From Mycolicibacterium sp. J2 (lineage in GTDB: Bacteria > Actinomycetota > Actinomycetes > Mycobacteriales > Mycobacteriaceae): a stretch of DNA of 59,973 nt. Numbering within the stretch: the first letter of the stretch is position 1; the number at the start of each line of letters is the position of its first letter. The notes under the pieces were generated by a model. The model was given only the letters and a program-made list of their open reading frames with translations, searched no databases and had not been told where the DNA came from. The DNA is taken from positions 1-59,973 of the forward strand of contig NZ_JAPFPY010000029.1 of assembly GCF_026240945.1 (NCBI RefSeq), given 5' to 3'. Below, piece after piece: positions 42,375 through 50,131 of this stretch. The position numbers and the translations under genes were made by a program.

Positions 42375-42922
42375 AGCGTGCGCACCGTCCAGGCATGCCC
42401 GCGGAAGTGCATCACGGTACGGCTCACCGGCCCGATATCGATGCGCCAGAACGACTTCGGTGGCGCCTCCAGGGCGGTCAGGACGGCCGCGCGGATCACG
42501 GCCGGATGCGTCACCGCCACCACCTTGGCCGGTCGATCGGTGAGTGTGCCCAACCAGGCGCGCACCCGGCCGATCAGGTCGACGATCGTCTCGCCGCCGT
42601 GCGGAGCCCGGGCCGGGTCGGTCAGCCAGACGGCCAGCTCCGCGGGATCCACCCCGTCGAGGGCCGTGCCCCGCCACCGACCGTGATCCAGGTCGGCCAG
42701 CGCCGATTCGGTGTTCGGCCGTAGACCCAACAGTTCGGCGGTCCGCACCGCACGACGTTCCGGACCGCTCAGGGCGATCTCGGCGGGACCGACATCGATC
42801 GTCGTATCGGTCGCCTGCCGCTGTCCCAACGCGTTGAGCGGTTCGTCGGTGGGGAATCGCCCGGCCGCCATGGCGTCGGTCATGGCATGTGACACCAGGG
42901 TCAGCCGGACGATCTCACTCAC
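42371..42922 (-). CDS. Histidine-phosphatase-family protein with altered active-site motif
   Basis: A 183-residue phosphoglycerate-mutase-like protein. The canonical N-terminal LVRHGxT is here LTLVSHAMT, with the nucleophilic His kept but Arg and Gly replaced. The second Arg (SGPERRAVRTAELL), acid (LDHGRW) and second His (VAVTHPAVIR) remain. It is the third gene of the cbtB-cbtA operon with a GTGA overlap, so a role in cobalt/cobalamin metabolism is plausible. Whether it hydrolyses phosphate is uncertain. Confidence 0.75.
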   Translation of the reverse strand: MSEIVRLTLVSHAMTDAMAAGRFPTDEPLNALGQRQATDTTIDVGPAEIALSGPERRAVRTAELLGLRPNTESALADLDHGRWRGTALDGVDPAELAVWLTDPARAPHGGETIVDLIGRVRAWLGTLTDRPAKVVAVTHPAVIRAAVLTALEAPPKSFWRIDIGPVSRTVMHFRGHAWTVRTL

Positions 42923-43713
42923 ACTGTGACGGTGCGCTGCGCGCGCTTGCCTTCCAGCAATCGCGATGCCAGCGCGCCGAACACCAGCCCGATGGTGACC
43001 CACATGAGCACCTGTGTTCCCAGCGAGTACAGCCGGAACTGGTACAGGTCCTCCGCGGCGAAACCCGGGAAGACGATGGTGCCGCCGGCATCGGTGATCG
43101 GGCCGGGCACCTCGTGGATGGCCGGCAGGATGAGGAACACGACGGCCATCGAGACGATGTAGCCGGCGGCGCCGAGCAACGCGGCATTCCAGGGTCCGAA
43201 GCGCGGCGCCAGCCGTCGACCCAGCAATACCGAGCCGACGAACAGCGCTGCCGAGAGCACCACGACCAACAGGTACAGCAGGGTGCGCTGTTTGATGGTC
43301 TCGTCGAGGCTGGTCGCCGGCGGGCTCGGCGGGTACTTCAACGCCGGCACCACCCACAGCGCCATCAGCATGCCGGCCGCGATCAGGGCCGAGGTGGCCC
43401 GAGCCGACAAATTCACCCGGCCGTACACCACACAGAACACGACCGCGAACAGGGCACCCATCGCCACGCTGAACGCCAGCACACCGAAGCCCATACCGAT
43501 ATTGGACTGAACGCCACGGGTGAACAATTCGGCGCCGTGCTCGTGGCCGCCGTGCGCATGCCCCGCCATGGCTTCATGGGCGGCGCCGGCACCGTCCTCG
43601 AAGTCGATGGCACGGCCGATCACCGGTTCGATGAAGATCTTTGCGAAGACGAACGCGAGCAGCCCAGCCAGGGCGCCGGCCAGTAGACCGCGCCCGATGA
43701 GGTGTTTCTCCAT
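42919..43713 (-). CDS. cbtA: Cobalt transporter subunit CbtA
   Basis: A 264-residue membrane protein of the CbtA family with about six helices. The first helix region is GRGLLAGALAGLLAFVFAKIFIEP, a His-rich loop (HAHGGHEHG) lies near residue 52, and PGFAAEDLYQFRLYSLGTQV occurs late. CbtA forms a predicted cobalt importer with CbtB. It begins 3 bp after cbtB and overlaps the downstream phosphatase-like gene by 4 bp. Regulated by the upstream cobalamin riboswitch. Confidence 0.88.
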   Translation of the reverse strand: MEKHLIGRGLLAGALAGLLAFVFAKIFIEPVIGRAIDFEDGAGAAHEAMAGHAHGGHEHGAELFTRGVQSNIGMGFGVLAFSVAMGALFAVVFCVVYGRVNLSARATSALIAAGMLMALWVVPALKYPPSPPATSLDETIKQRTLLYLLVVVLSAALFVGSVLLGRRLAPRFGPWNAALLGAAGYIVSMAVVFLILPAIHEVPGPITDAGGTIVFPGFAAEDLYQFRLYSLGTQVLMWVTIGLVFGALASRLLEGKRAQRTVTV

Positions 43714-43716
43714 GGC

Positions 43717-43932
43717 TCAGTGGCAGGGGAAGCCGAGCAGATGGCGCGCGTCGTGCACGAACTCGTGCACGTAGGTGTTGTTGCCGAACACCGAGGTCGC
43801 GCCCTGATCCATCCCGACGAAGTACAACACCAGCAATGCCAGGAAAGCCGTGGCCGTCAGCCACACCACGGCGCGGGCGGCAGAGAGGTCGATGGCGGGG
43901 ACCCGCGTCTTGGGTGCCTCAGCAGAAGTCAT
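43717..43932 (-). CDS. cbtB: Cobalt transporter subunit CbtB
   Basis: A 71-residue, single-helix protein with a His-rich C-terminus (YVHEFVHDARHLLGFPCH) typical of CbtB, which is thought to bind cobalt and act with CbtA. ATG 43932 follows an AAAGGA ribosome-binding site. It is the first gene after the cobalamin riboswitch. Confidence 0.88.
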   Translation of the reverse strand: MTSAEAPKTRVPAIDLSAARAVVWLTATAFLALLVLYFVGMDQGATSVFGNNTYVHEFVHDARHLLGFPCH

Positions 43933-43949
43933 GTCCAGTCCTTTCGGGA

Positions 43950-44090
43950 TGTCGCGTCCCAGTTGTCAAGCTGGTGACGGAGTCGGGTCTGACTTTCACA
44001 GTGGCGCGACCGTTCTGGACTTACACCAGATTCCTCGTCCGTCGAGTACAACACGCATAGTAGGCACAGCAGCCCTGTTCGGCGCACCTA
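43950..44090 (-). ncRNA. Cobalamin riboswitch upstream of cbtB
   Basis: On the minus strand the leader contains the B12-box core: GAATCTGGTGTAAGTCCAG, then the invariant GCCACTGT (plus-strand 43998-44005). This matches the cobalamin riboswitch consensus GGTGnnAnTCC ... GCCACTG. A possible hairpin (GGGAC and its partner TCCC) lies between the aptamer and the cbtB ribosome-binding site and could hide it. Boundaries are approximate. It would shut the cobalt transporter when B12 is plentiful. Confidence 0.85.
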
Positions 44091-44196
44091 GTCCGGGAAA
44101 TCGACGCCAACCGGATGCGGCGCGGACTCGTTGAGCACGCAAACACCTGGTCAGCGCGGCAAACCTTGGAGTTTCCTATGCATTAGTCTCACCCCC

Positions 44197-45177
44197 GTGA
44201 CCCAACTCATACGCCGCTCCCGCGTGTGCGCCTTCGCACTGTTGGCGGTTCTGTCCTTCGTCGCCGCACCCACTGCGGCAGCTGATGCTCCTCACATCAC
44301 CGATATCCAGCACGTCAACGATCGCTGGGACAAGGTCTCGGTGTACTCGCCGGCGATGAACAAGGTGATCGTCAACGACGTGTTCAAAGCGCGGTCCTCG
44401 GGTGCGCCGACGTTCTACCTGCTACCCGGCATCGACGGCGGCGACAACCTGGATCCGGGTGGCAACTTCGCGCCCGGCTCCAAATCATGGTTCGGCATGA
44501 CCGATATCCAGGGCTTCTTCGCCAACAAGAACGTGAACGTGGTGTCCCCGCTGGGCGGTCAATTCAGCTGGTGGACCAACTGGGTCAACGACGCCGACAA
44601 GCAGTACCAGACGTATATGACGCAGGAACTGCCGCCGCTGATCAACAAGCAGTACAACACCAACGGCCGCAATGCGGTCGGCGGCCTGTCCAGCACCGGT
44701 GGTACTGCGGTGGACTACGCCGTGCAAGCCCCCGGTCTGTTCCGGGCGGTCGCGTCCTACAGCGGCATGCTCAATCCGTCCGCCGATCCCGGGCAGGTCG
44801 GTATCACCCTGATGGGCGGCGGTCTCAGCGCGGACAACATGTGGGGCCCTGCCGGCGGCCCCCTGTGGATCCAGCACGATCCGACGCTCAACGCCGGCGC
44901 GCTGAAGGGGACGGCCGTGTACGTGGCCGCTTCGGGGTCCGGCAATGTCGGCGCCGTTGACCGACTGCCGGAGGGGTTCGGGCCGAACTTCACCGGCGGA
45001 CTGATCGAGCGCATCGTCGCCGACAGCACCAGGGCCTTCGCCGATGCCGCGAAGGCGGCGGGCGTGCCGGTCACCTACGTGGTCCGCCCCGACGGATCGC
45101 ACACCTGGGGCCTGTTCGAGTCCGAGATGCAGGAGTCCTGGAACACCACAGTCGGCCCGGCCCTCGGGGTCCGCTGA
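44197..45177 (+). CDS. Antigen-85-like secreted esterase/mycolyltransferase family protein
   Basis: A 326-residue exported protein. The signal peptide (RRSRVCAFALLAVLSFVAAP) ends near AAADAP. The esterase-D/antigen-85 alpha/beta fold shows YLLPGIDGGDN, WTNW, the serine elbow GGLSSTGG near residue 168 and a late His in RPDGSHTWGLFE. Antigen 85 proteins have GLSMAGS, so this is a divergent member; it may transfer mycolates or cleave esters. GTG 44197 is chosen so that the signal sequence begins correctly. It is followed by a strong terminator. Confidence 0.8.
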   Translation: MTQLIRRSRVCAFALLAVLSFVAAPTAAADAPHITDIQHVNDRWDKVSVYSPAMNKVIVNDVFKARSSGAPTFYLLPGIDGGDNLDPGGNFAPGSKSWFGMTDIQGFFANKNVNVVSPLGGQFSWWTNWVNDADKQYQTYMTQELPPLINKQYNTNGRNAVGGLSSTGGTAVDYAVQAPGLFRAVASYSGMLNPSADPGQVGITLMGGGLSADNMWGPAGGPLWIQHDPTLNAGALKGTAVYVAASGSGNVGAVDRLPEGFGPNFTGGLIERIVADSTRAFADAAKAAGVPVTYVVRPDGSHTWGLFESEMQESWNTTVGPALGVR

Positions 45178-45188
45178 CAACCGAACAA

Positions 45189-45220
45189 AAATGGCCCCCC
45201 GCAAGCGCGGGGGGCCATTT
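45189..45220. terminator. Bidirectional rho-independent terminator
   Basis: Perfect 14-bp inverted arms (AAATGGCCCCCCGC and its complement) with an AAGC loop are flanked by A-runs on one side and T-rich sequence on the other. It lies between the convergent antigen-85-like gene and clpC1 and can end both transcripts. Confidence 0.88.
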
Positions 45221-45230
45221 CTGTTGCGTC

Positions 45231-45297
45231 GACTATTCCGCGGCGTCGCGGGTCGAGACTATTCGGCAGCGTCGCGGGTCGCGACTATTCAGCTGCC
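45231..45297. repeat. 26-bp tandem repeat at the clpC1 3' end
   Basis: Units starting with GACTATTC begin at 45231, 45257 and 45283, exactly 26 bp apart; the first two agree at 23 of 26 positions and the third is partial. The third unit carries the clpC1 stop codon and final codons, so the end of clpC1 appears copied twice beyond its own stop. It lies between the gene and its terminator. Confidence 0.85.
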
Positions 45298-47801
45298 GTG
45301 GCGGCCAGGTCGGCCTCGGCCGAGGCCCGTGGCTTGCCCGAGAACGTGAACTTGGCGTTCTCGCCCTGGCCTTCGCCGTCCCAGCCCTCGACATCGACGG
45401 TCACCAGCTGGCCCGGACCCACCTCGTCGAAGAGGATCTTCTCGCTCAACGCGTCCTCGATCTCGCGCTGGATGGTGCGACGCAGGGGCCGCGCACCCAG
45501 CACCGGGTCGAATCCGCGCTTGGCCAGCAGCGCCTTGGCCTGGTCGGTCAGCTCCATCGTCATGTCCTTGGCCGCCAGCTGCTTGGAGACCCGGCCGATC
45601 ATCAGGTCGACCATCTGGATGATCTCGTCCTGCGTCAGCTGGTGGAACACGATGATGTCGTCGATACGGTTCAGGAACTCGGGGCGGAAGTGCTTCTTCA
45701 GCTCGTCGTGCACCTTGAGCTTCATCCGCTCGTAGTTGTTCTCGCCGCCGCCCTGGGTGAAGCCGAGACCCACCGCCTTGGAGATATCCGAGGTGCCCAG
45801 GTTGGAGGTGAAGATCAGCACGGTGTTCTTGAAGTCGACCGTGCGGCCCTGGCCGTCGGTGAGACGACCGTCCTCCAGCACCTGCAGCAGGGTGTTGTAG
45901 ATCTCCTGGTGTGCCTTCTCGATCTCGTCGAACAGCACCACGCTGAACGGCTTGCGACGCACCTTCTCGGTGAGCTGCCCACCCTCTTCGTAGCCGACGT
46001 AACCGGGAGGGGCACCGAACAACCGCGACGCGGTGAACCGGTCGTGGAACTCGCCCATGTCGATCTGGATGAGCGCGTCGTCGTCGCCGAACAGGAAGTT
46101 GGCCAGCGCCTTGGACAGCTCGGTCTTACCGACACCGGACGGGCCGGCGAAGATGAACGAGCCCGACGGGCGCTTGGGGTCTTTCAGACCCGCACGCGTG
46201 CGGCGGATCGCCTTGGAGACCGCCTTGACGGCGTCGACCTGACCGATGATCCGCTTGTGCAGCTCATCTTCCATGCGCAGCAGACGCGTCGTCTCGGCCT
46301 CGGTCAGCTTGAACACCGGGATGCCGGTCCAGTTGCCGAGGACCTCGGCGATCTGCTCGTCGTCAACCTCGGCGACCACGTCCAGATCGCCTGAGCGCCA
46401 CTGCTTCTCACGCTCGGCTCGCTGGGCGACGAGCTGCTTCTCCGAGTCGCGCAGCCGGGCTGCCTTCTCGAAGTCCTGCGCGTCGATCGCGGATTCCTTC
46501 TCCCGGCGCGCGTCGGCGATCTTCTCGTCGAACTCGCGAAGGTCCGGCGGCGCGGTCATCCGGCGGATGCGCATGCGCGCGCCCGCCTCGTCGATGAGGT
46601 CGATCGCCTTGTCCGGCAGGAACCGGTCGTTGATGTAGCGGTCGGCCAGCGTCGCCGCGGCTACCAGGGCGCCGTCGGTGATGGAGACGCGGTGGTGCGC
46701 CTCGTACCGGTCGCGCAGGCCCTTGAGGATCTCGATGGTGTGCTCGACGGTCGGCTCGCCGACCTGGACCGGCTGGAAGCGACGCTCCAGGGCGGCGTCC
46801 TTCTCGATGTACTTGCGGTACTCGTCGAGGGTGGTGGCACCGATGGTCTGCAGTTCACCGCGGGCCAGCTTGGGCTTGAGGATGCTGGCCGCGTCGATCG
46901 CGCCCTCGGCGGCACCGGCACCCACGAGCGTGTGCAGCTCGTCGATGAACAGGATGATGTCGCCGCGGGTGTTGATCTCCTTGAGCACCTTCTTCAGGCG
47001 CTCCTCGAAGTCACCGCGGTAGCGGCTGCCCGCGACCAGCGAACCCAGGTCCAGCGTGTAGAGCTGCTTGTCCTTGAGCGTCTCGGGAACCTCGCCGTGC
47101 ACGATCGCCTGCGCCAGGCCCTCGACGACGGCGGTCTTGCCGACACCGGGCTCACCGATCAGCACCGGGTTGTTCTTGGTGCGCCGGCTCAGCACCTGCA
47201 TGACCCGCTCGATTTCCTTCTCACGGCCGATGACCGGATCGAGCTTGCCCTCCATCGCGGCGGCGGTCAGGTTGCGACCGAACTGGTCGAGCACCAGCGA
47301 GGTCGACGGGTTGCCGGACTCGCCGCCACGGCCTCCGGTGCCCGCCTCGGCGGCTTCCTTGCCCTGGTAGCCGCTCAGCAGCTGGATGACCTGCTGGCGC
47401 ACCCTGGTCAGTTCGGCGCCGAGCTTCACCAGCACCTGTGCGGCGACACCCTCGCCCTCGCGGATCAGGCCGAGCAGGATGTGCTCGGTGCCGATGTAGT
47501 TGTGGCCGAGCTGCAGCGCCTCACGCAGGGACAGCTCCAGCACCTTCTTGGCGCGCGGGGTGAACGGGATGTGCCCGGACGGGGCCTGCTGGCCCTGGCC
47601 GATGATCTCTTCGACCTGGCTGCGCACCCCTTCCAGGGAGATGCCCAGCGATTCCAGCGACTTGGCCGCGACTCCTTCACCCTCGTGGATGAGGCCCAGG
47701 AGGATGTGCTCGGTGCCGATGTAGTTGTGGTTGAGCATCCGGGCCTCTTCTTGAGCCAGGACGACGACCCTGCGGGCACGGTCGGTAAATCTCTCAAACA
47801 T
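45285..47801 (-). CDS. clpC1: ATP-dependent Clp protease ATPase subunit ClpC1
   Basis: An 838-residue HSP100 unfoldase. Two N-terminal Clp-N repeats (about 1-145, each with HNYIGTEHILLGLI) are followed by AAA1 with GEPGVGKT near residue 216, a UVR-containing middle domain (KESAIDAQDFEKAARLRD), AAA2 with GPSGVGKTE near 550 and the ClpP-docking VGLGFTQ loop. It unfolds proteins for ClpP1P2 and is essential. Its tail is about ten residues shorter than M. tuberculosis ClpC1. A ClgR-like box lies 217 bp upstream. Confidence 0.97.
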   Translation of the reverse strand: MFERFTDRARRVVVLAQEEARMLNHNYIGTEHILLGLIHEGEGVAAKSLESLGISLEGVRSQVEEIIGQGQQAPSGHIPFTPRAKKVLELSLREALQLGHNYIGTEHILLGLIREGEGVAAQVLVKLGAELTRVRQQVIQLLSGYQGKEAAEAGTGGRGGESGNPSTSLVLDQFGRNLTAAAMEGKLDPVIGREKEIERVMQVLSRRTKNNPVLIGEPGVGKTAVVEGLAQAIVHGEVPETLKDKQLYTLDLGSLVAGSRYRGDFEERLKKVLKEINTRGDIILFIDELHTLVGAGAAEGAIDAASILKPKLARGELQTIGATTLDEYRKYIEKDAALERRFQPVQVGEPTVEHTIEILKGLRDRYEAHHRVSITDGALVAAATLADRYINDRFLPDKAIDLIDEAGARMRIRRMTAPPDLREFDEKIADARREKESAIDAQDFEKAARLRDSEKQLVAQRAEREKQWRSGDLDVVAEVDDEQIAEVLGNWTGIPVFKLTEAETTRLLRMEDELHKRIIGQVDAVKAVSKAIRRTRAGLKDPKRPSGSFIFAGPSGVGKTELSKALANFLFGDDDALIQIDMGEFHDRFTASRLFGAPPGYVGYEEGGQLTEKVRRKPFSVVLFDEIEKAHQEIYNTLLQVLEDGRLTDGQGRTVDFKNTVLIFTSNLGTSDISKAVGLGFTQGGGENNYERMKLKVHDELKKHFRPEFLNRIDDIIVFHQLTQDEIIQMVDLMIGRVSKQLAAKDMTMELTDQAKALLAKRGFDPVLGARPLRRTIQREIEDALSEKILFDEVGPGQLVTVDVEGWDGEGQGENAKFTFSGKPRASAEADLAATAAE

Positions 47802-48103
47802 CGGTGCTTACCTGCTCTTCCTGCTGGGGCCTTATCTACGAGGGGCACGGCTTGCGCTGCTCGACACATGGCGCCTGCCGTCCACTCTAATGGGCGGTGC
47901 CGACGGGTGCGTTGCCTTGGTTGTGCTTTGGTGCATCGCCGACGGTTCACATCCGTGCTGCACAGGTGTAACGCGCAGGGAGTACCCGGCGTTACCGACG
48001 GAATACCCTTTTCGGTTCGCCGGTAGCGAAAGACCGCCGAGAGACTTGCCGCGGCGTCGGACCGGGGACGGTTCGGCGCGCGAACCGTCCTGGCAACGTC
48101 CGG
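47802..48103 (-). promoter_or_regulatory. clpC1 promoter region with ClgR-like box
   Basis: These 302 bp between lsr2 and clpC1 hold no gene. On the minus strand at 48018-48028 CGCTACCGGCG, flanked by TTCGCT and GCGAAC, resembles the actinobacterial ClgR consensus CGCYNANRGCG with one mismatch. ClgR activates clp genes in mycobacteria. Binding here is inferred; no -10 element was firmly identified. Confidence 0.45.
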
Positions 48104-48445
48104 TTAGGTTGCCGCGTGGAATGCGTCGATGACTTCGGCGGGAATGCGGCCGCGGGTCGACACATTGTGACCGTTGCGGCGGGCCCACTCCCGGATGGCG
48201 GCGCTCTGTTCCCGGTCGATCGCGGCGCGACCGCGGCCCGAACCGGCCGAACGGCCGCGACGCCGGCCGCCGACCCGCCGGCCGGCCTCCACCCACTGCT
48301 TGAGGTCGTTGCGAAGCTTGGCGGCGTTCTTCGAAGAAAGGTCGATCTCGTAGCTCACGCCGTCGAGAGCGAATTCGACGGTCTCATCCGCAGCCGCTTC
48401 GCCGTCGAAATCATCGACCAACGTGACGGTTACCTTCTTCGCCAT
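48104..48445 (-). CDS. lsr2: Nucleoid-associated xenogeneic silencer Lsr2
   Basis: A 113-residue H-NS-like protein. The N-terminal dimerisation domain (KVTVTLVDDFDGEAAADETVEF) is followed by a basic Arg/Gly linker (GGRRRGRSAGSGRGR) and the C-terminal DNA-binding domain with the minor-groove RGR hook (NGHNVSTRGRIPAEVIDAFHAA). It binds AT-rich DNA and silences acquired genes (Rv3597c). The 127 bp upstream are unusually AT-rich (AATATTTGCATA), suitable for autoregulation. Confidence 0.97.
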   Translation of the reverse strand: MAKKVTVTLVDDFDGEAAADETVEFALDGVSYEIDLSSKNAAKLRNDLKQWVEAGRRVGGRRRGRSAGSGRGRAAIDREQSAAIREWARRNGHNVSTRGRIPAEVIDAFHAAT

Positions 48446-48548
48446 TAGCTCACACTGACCCTTCTGTGGCCGCCGTAGTTGTCCTCGATCCCCAAACCAA
48501 TATTTGCATAGGATGGAAATTCATTCAACAAGGCCGGCAATGGGTGCG

Positions 48549-48598
48549 ATCAGTTATCGTGCCGACGCACAATCAGTTACCGTGCCTACGCACAATCG
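48549..48598. repeat. 23-bp tandem repeat at the lysS 3' end
   Basis: Units beginning ATCAGTTA start at 48549 and 48572 (23-bp spacing) and differ at only 2 of 23 positions; a remnant ATC starts a third at 48595. The 48572 unit contains the lysS stop and final codons, so, as at clpC1, the gene's end is copied just past its own stop. Confidence 0.8.
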
Positions 48599-50108
48599 GG
48601 AACAAAACCGTCTCGCGAATCGACAAGCCCGTCAATGCCATCAACAGCCGGTCAATACCCATTCCGGTGCCCGTTGTGGGCGGCATCGCATACTCCAGTG
48701 CGGCGAGAAAATCCTCGTCCAGGCGCATTGCTTCGTCATCACCGGCCGCTGCCGCGCGAGCCTGGTCCTCGAACCGCGCCCGCTGGACCACCGGGTCGAT
48801 GAGTTCGGAATAACCCGTGGCCAATTCGAATTTGCGGACGTACAGGTCCCATTTCTCCGTCACGCCGGGAATGCTGCGATGAGCACGGGTGAGCGGCGTC
48901 GTCTCGACCGGAAAGTCCCGTACGAACGTGGGCGCCCACAGGTGTTCACCGACGGTGTGCTCCCACAGTTCCTCGACCAGTTTCCCGTGCCCGTAGCCAC
49001 GATCCGTCGGTATCTCCAGCCCCAGCCGATCGGCAATTGCGCGCAGCGTGTCGACACCGGTTTCCGGTGTGATCTCCTCACCCAGCGCTTCCGACAGTGA
49101 CGGGTACATTTGCAGCGACGGCCATTCGCCGTCCAAGTCATAGGTACTGCCATCGGGCAGTGGCACCGACCTCGTGCCGATCGCCTCGTCGGCAACCTCT
49201 TGAATAATTTCGCGTGTGACCCGGGCCGAATCGTCGTAGGTGCCGTAAGCCTGATATGTCTCGAGCATCGCGAATTCGGGCGAATGCGTGGAATCCGCGC
49301 CTTCGTTCCGAAAGTTGCGATTCAACTCGAAGACCTTCTCGAAACCGCCCACCAGACACCGCTTGAGGAACAACTCCGGCGCGATGCGCAAGTACAGGTC
49401 GGCATCGAGGGCATTCGAGTGGGTGACGAACGGCCGGGCCGCCGCACCGCCGGGCAGTGTCTGCAGCATCGGCGTCTCGACCTCGAGGAAACCCCGGCGC
49501 TCCAGCGCCGAGCGGACCGCTCGCACCACCGCGATGCGCTGCCGGGCGATGGTCCGCGCCTCCGGCCGGACGATCAGGTCGACGTAGCGCTGCCGGACCC
49601 GGCTCTCCTCGCTCATCTCCTTGTGCGCCACCGGCAGCGGTCGCAGCGCCTTGGAAACAATTTGCCAGGAATCGGCAAGCACAGACAATTCACCGCGCCG
49701 GGAACTGATCACCTGGCCGTGCACGAAGACGATGTCGCCGAGATCGACATCGGCCTTCCAGGCATCCAGCGATTCCTGCCCCACCTCGGCCAGGCTGATC
49801 ATCGCCTGCAACTGGGTGCCGTCGCCATCCTGCAGGGTGGCGAAGCAGAGCTTGCCAGAATTGCGGGCGAACACCACCCGGGCGGCCACCCCGACGATAT
49901 CGCCGGTCTGGGTATCGACCTCCAGGTCCGGGTAGGCGGCGCGCAGCTCGGCCAGCGAGTGGGTGCGGGCCACGAGCACCGGGTACGGGTCACGCCCCTC
50001 GGCGAGCAGGCGCTCACGCTTGGCCTGACGAATGCGGTACTGCTCCGGAATGTCGTCGGAGTCGGCCGAGTTCGCGGCGGGGTGGGCGGACGCATCAGAA
50101 GAACTCAC
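48573..50108 (-). CDS. lysS: Lysyl-tRNA synthetase (class II)
   Basis: The 511-residue class II synthetase has an N-terminal OB fold (about 60-165) and motifs 1-3: VETPMLQTLPGGAAARPF, the RNFRNEG motif 2 near residue 278 and GTGMGIDRLLMAL at the end. It charges tRNA-Lys. GTG 50108 (VSSSDASAH) is chosen over the upstream frame extension because synthetase relatives begin here. Rv3598c ortholog. Intergenic spacing to the divergent PLP-enzyme gene is only 23 bp. Confidence 0.95.
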   Translation of the reverse strand: MSSSDASAHPAANSADSDDIPEQYRIRQAKRERLLAEGRDPYPVLVARTHSLAELRAAYPDLEVDTQTGDIVGVAARVVFARNSGKLCFATLQDGDGTQLQAMISLAEVGQESLDAWKADVDLGDIVFVHGQVISSRRGELSVLADSWQIVSKALRPLPVAHKEMSEESRVRQRYVDLIVRPEARTIARQRIAVVRAVRSALERRGFLEVETPMLQTLPGGAAARPFVTHSNALDADLYLRIAPELFLKRCLVGGFEKVFELNRNFRNEGADSTHSPEFAMLETYQAYGTYDDSARVTREIIQEVADEAIGTRSVPLPDGSTYDLDGEWPSLQMYPSLSEALGEEITPETGVDTLRAIADRLGLEIPTDRGYGHGKLVEELWEHTVGEHLWAPTFVRDFPVETTPLTRAHRSIPGVTEKWDLYVRKFELATGYSELIDPVVQRARFEDQARAAAAGDDEAMRLDEDFLAALEYAMPPTTGTGMGIDRLLMALTGLSIRETVLFPIVRRHGN

Positions 50109-50131
50109 GACGTGCCAGCTTAAATGAACAC

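Noticed and set aside
42923..43357. N-terminal extension of the phosphatase-like protein into cbtA
   Set aside because: The extra residues are an out-of-frame reading of cbtA; the GTG at 42922 gives the normal family start and a GTGA overlap.
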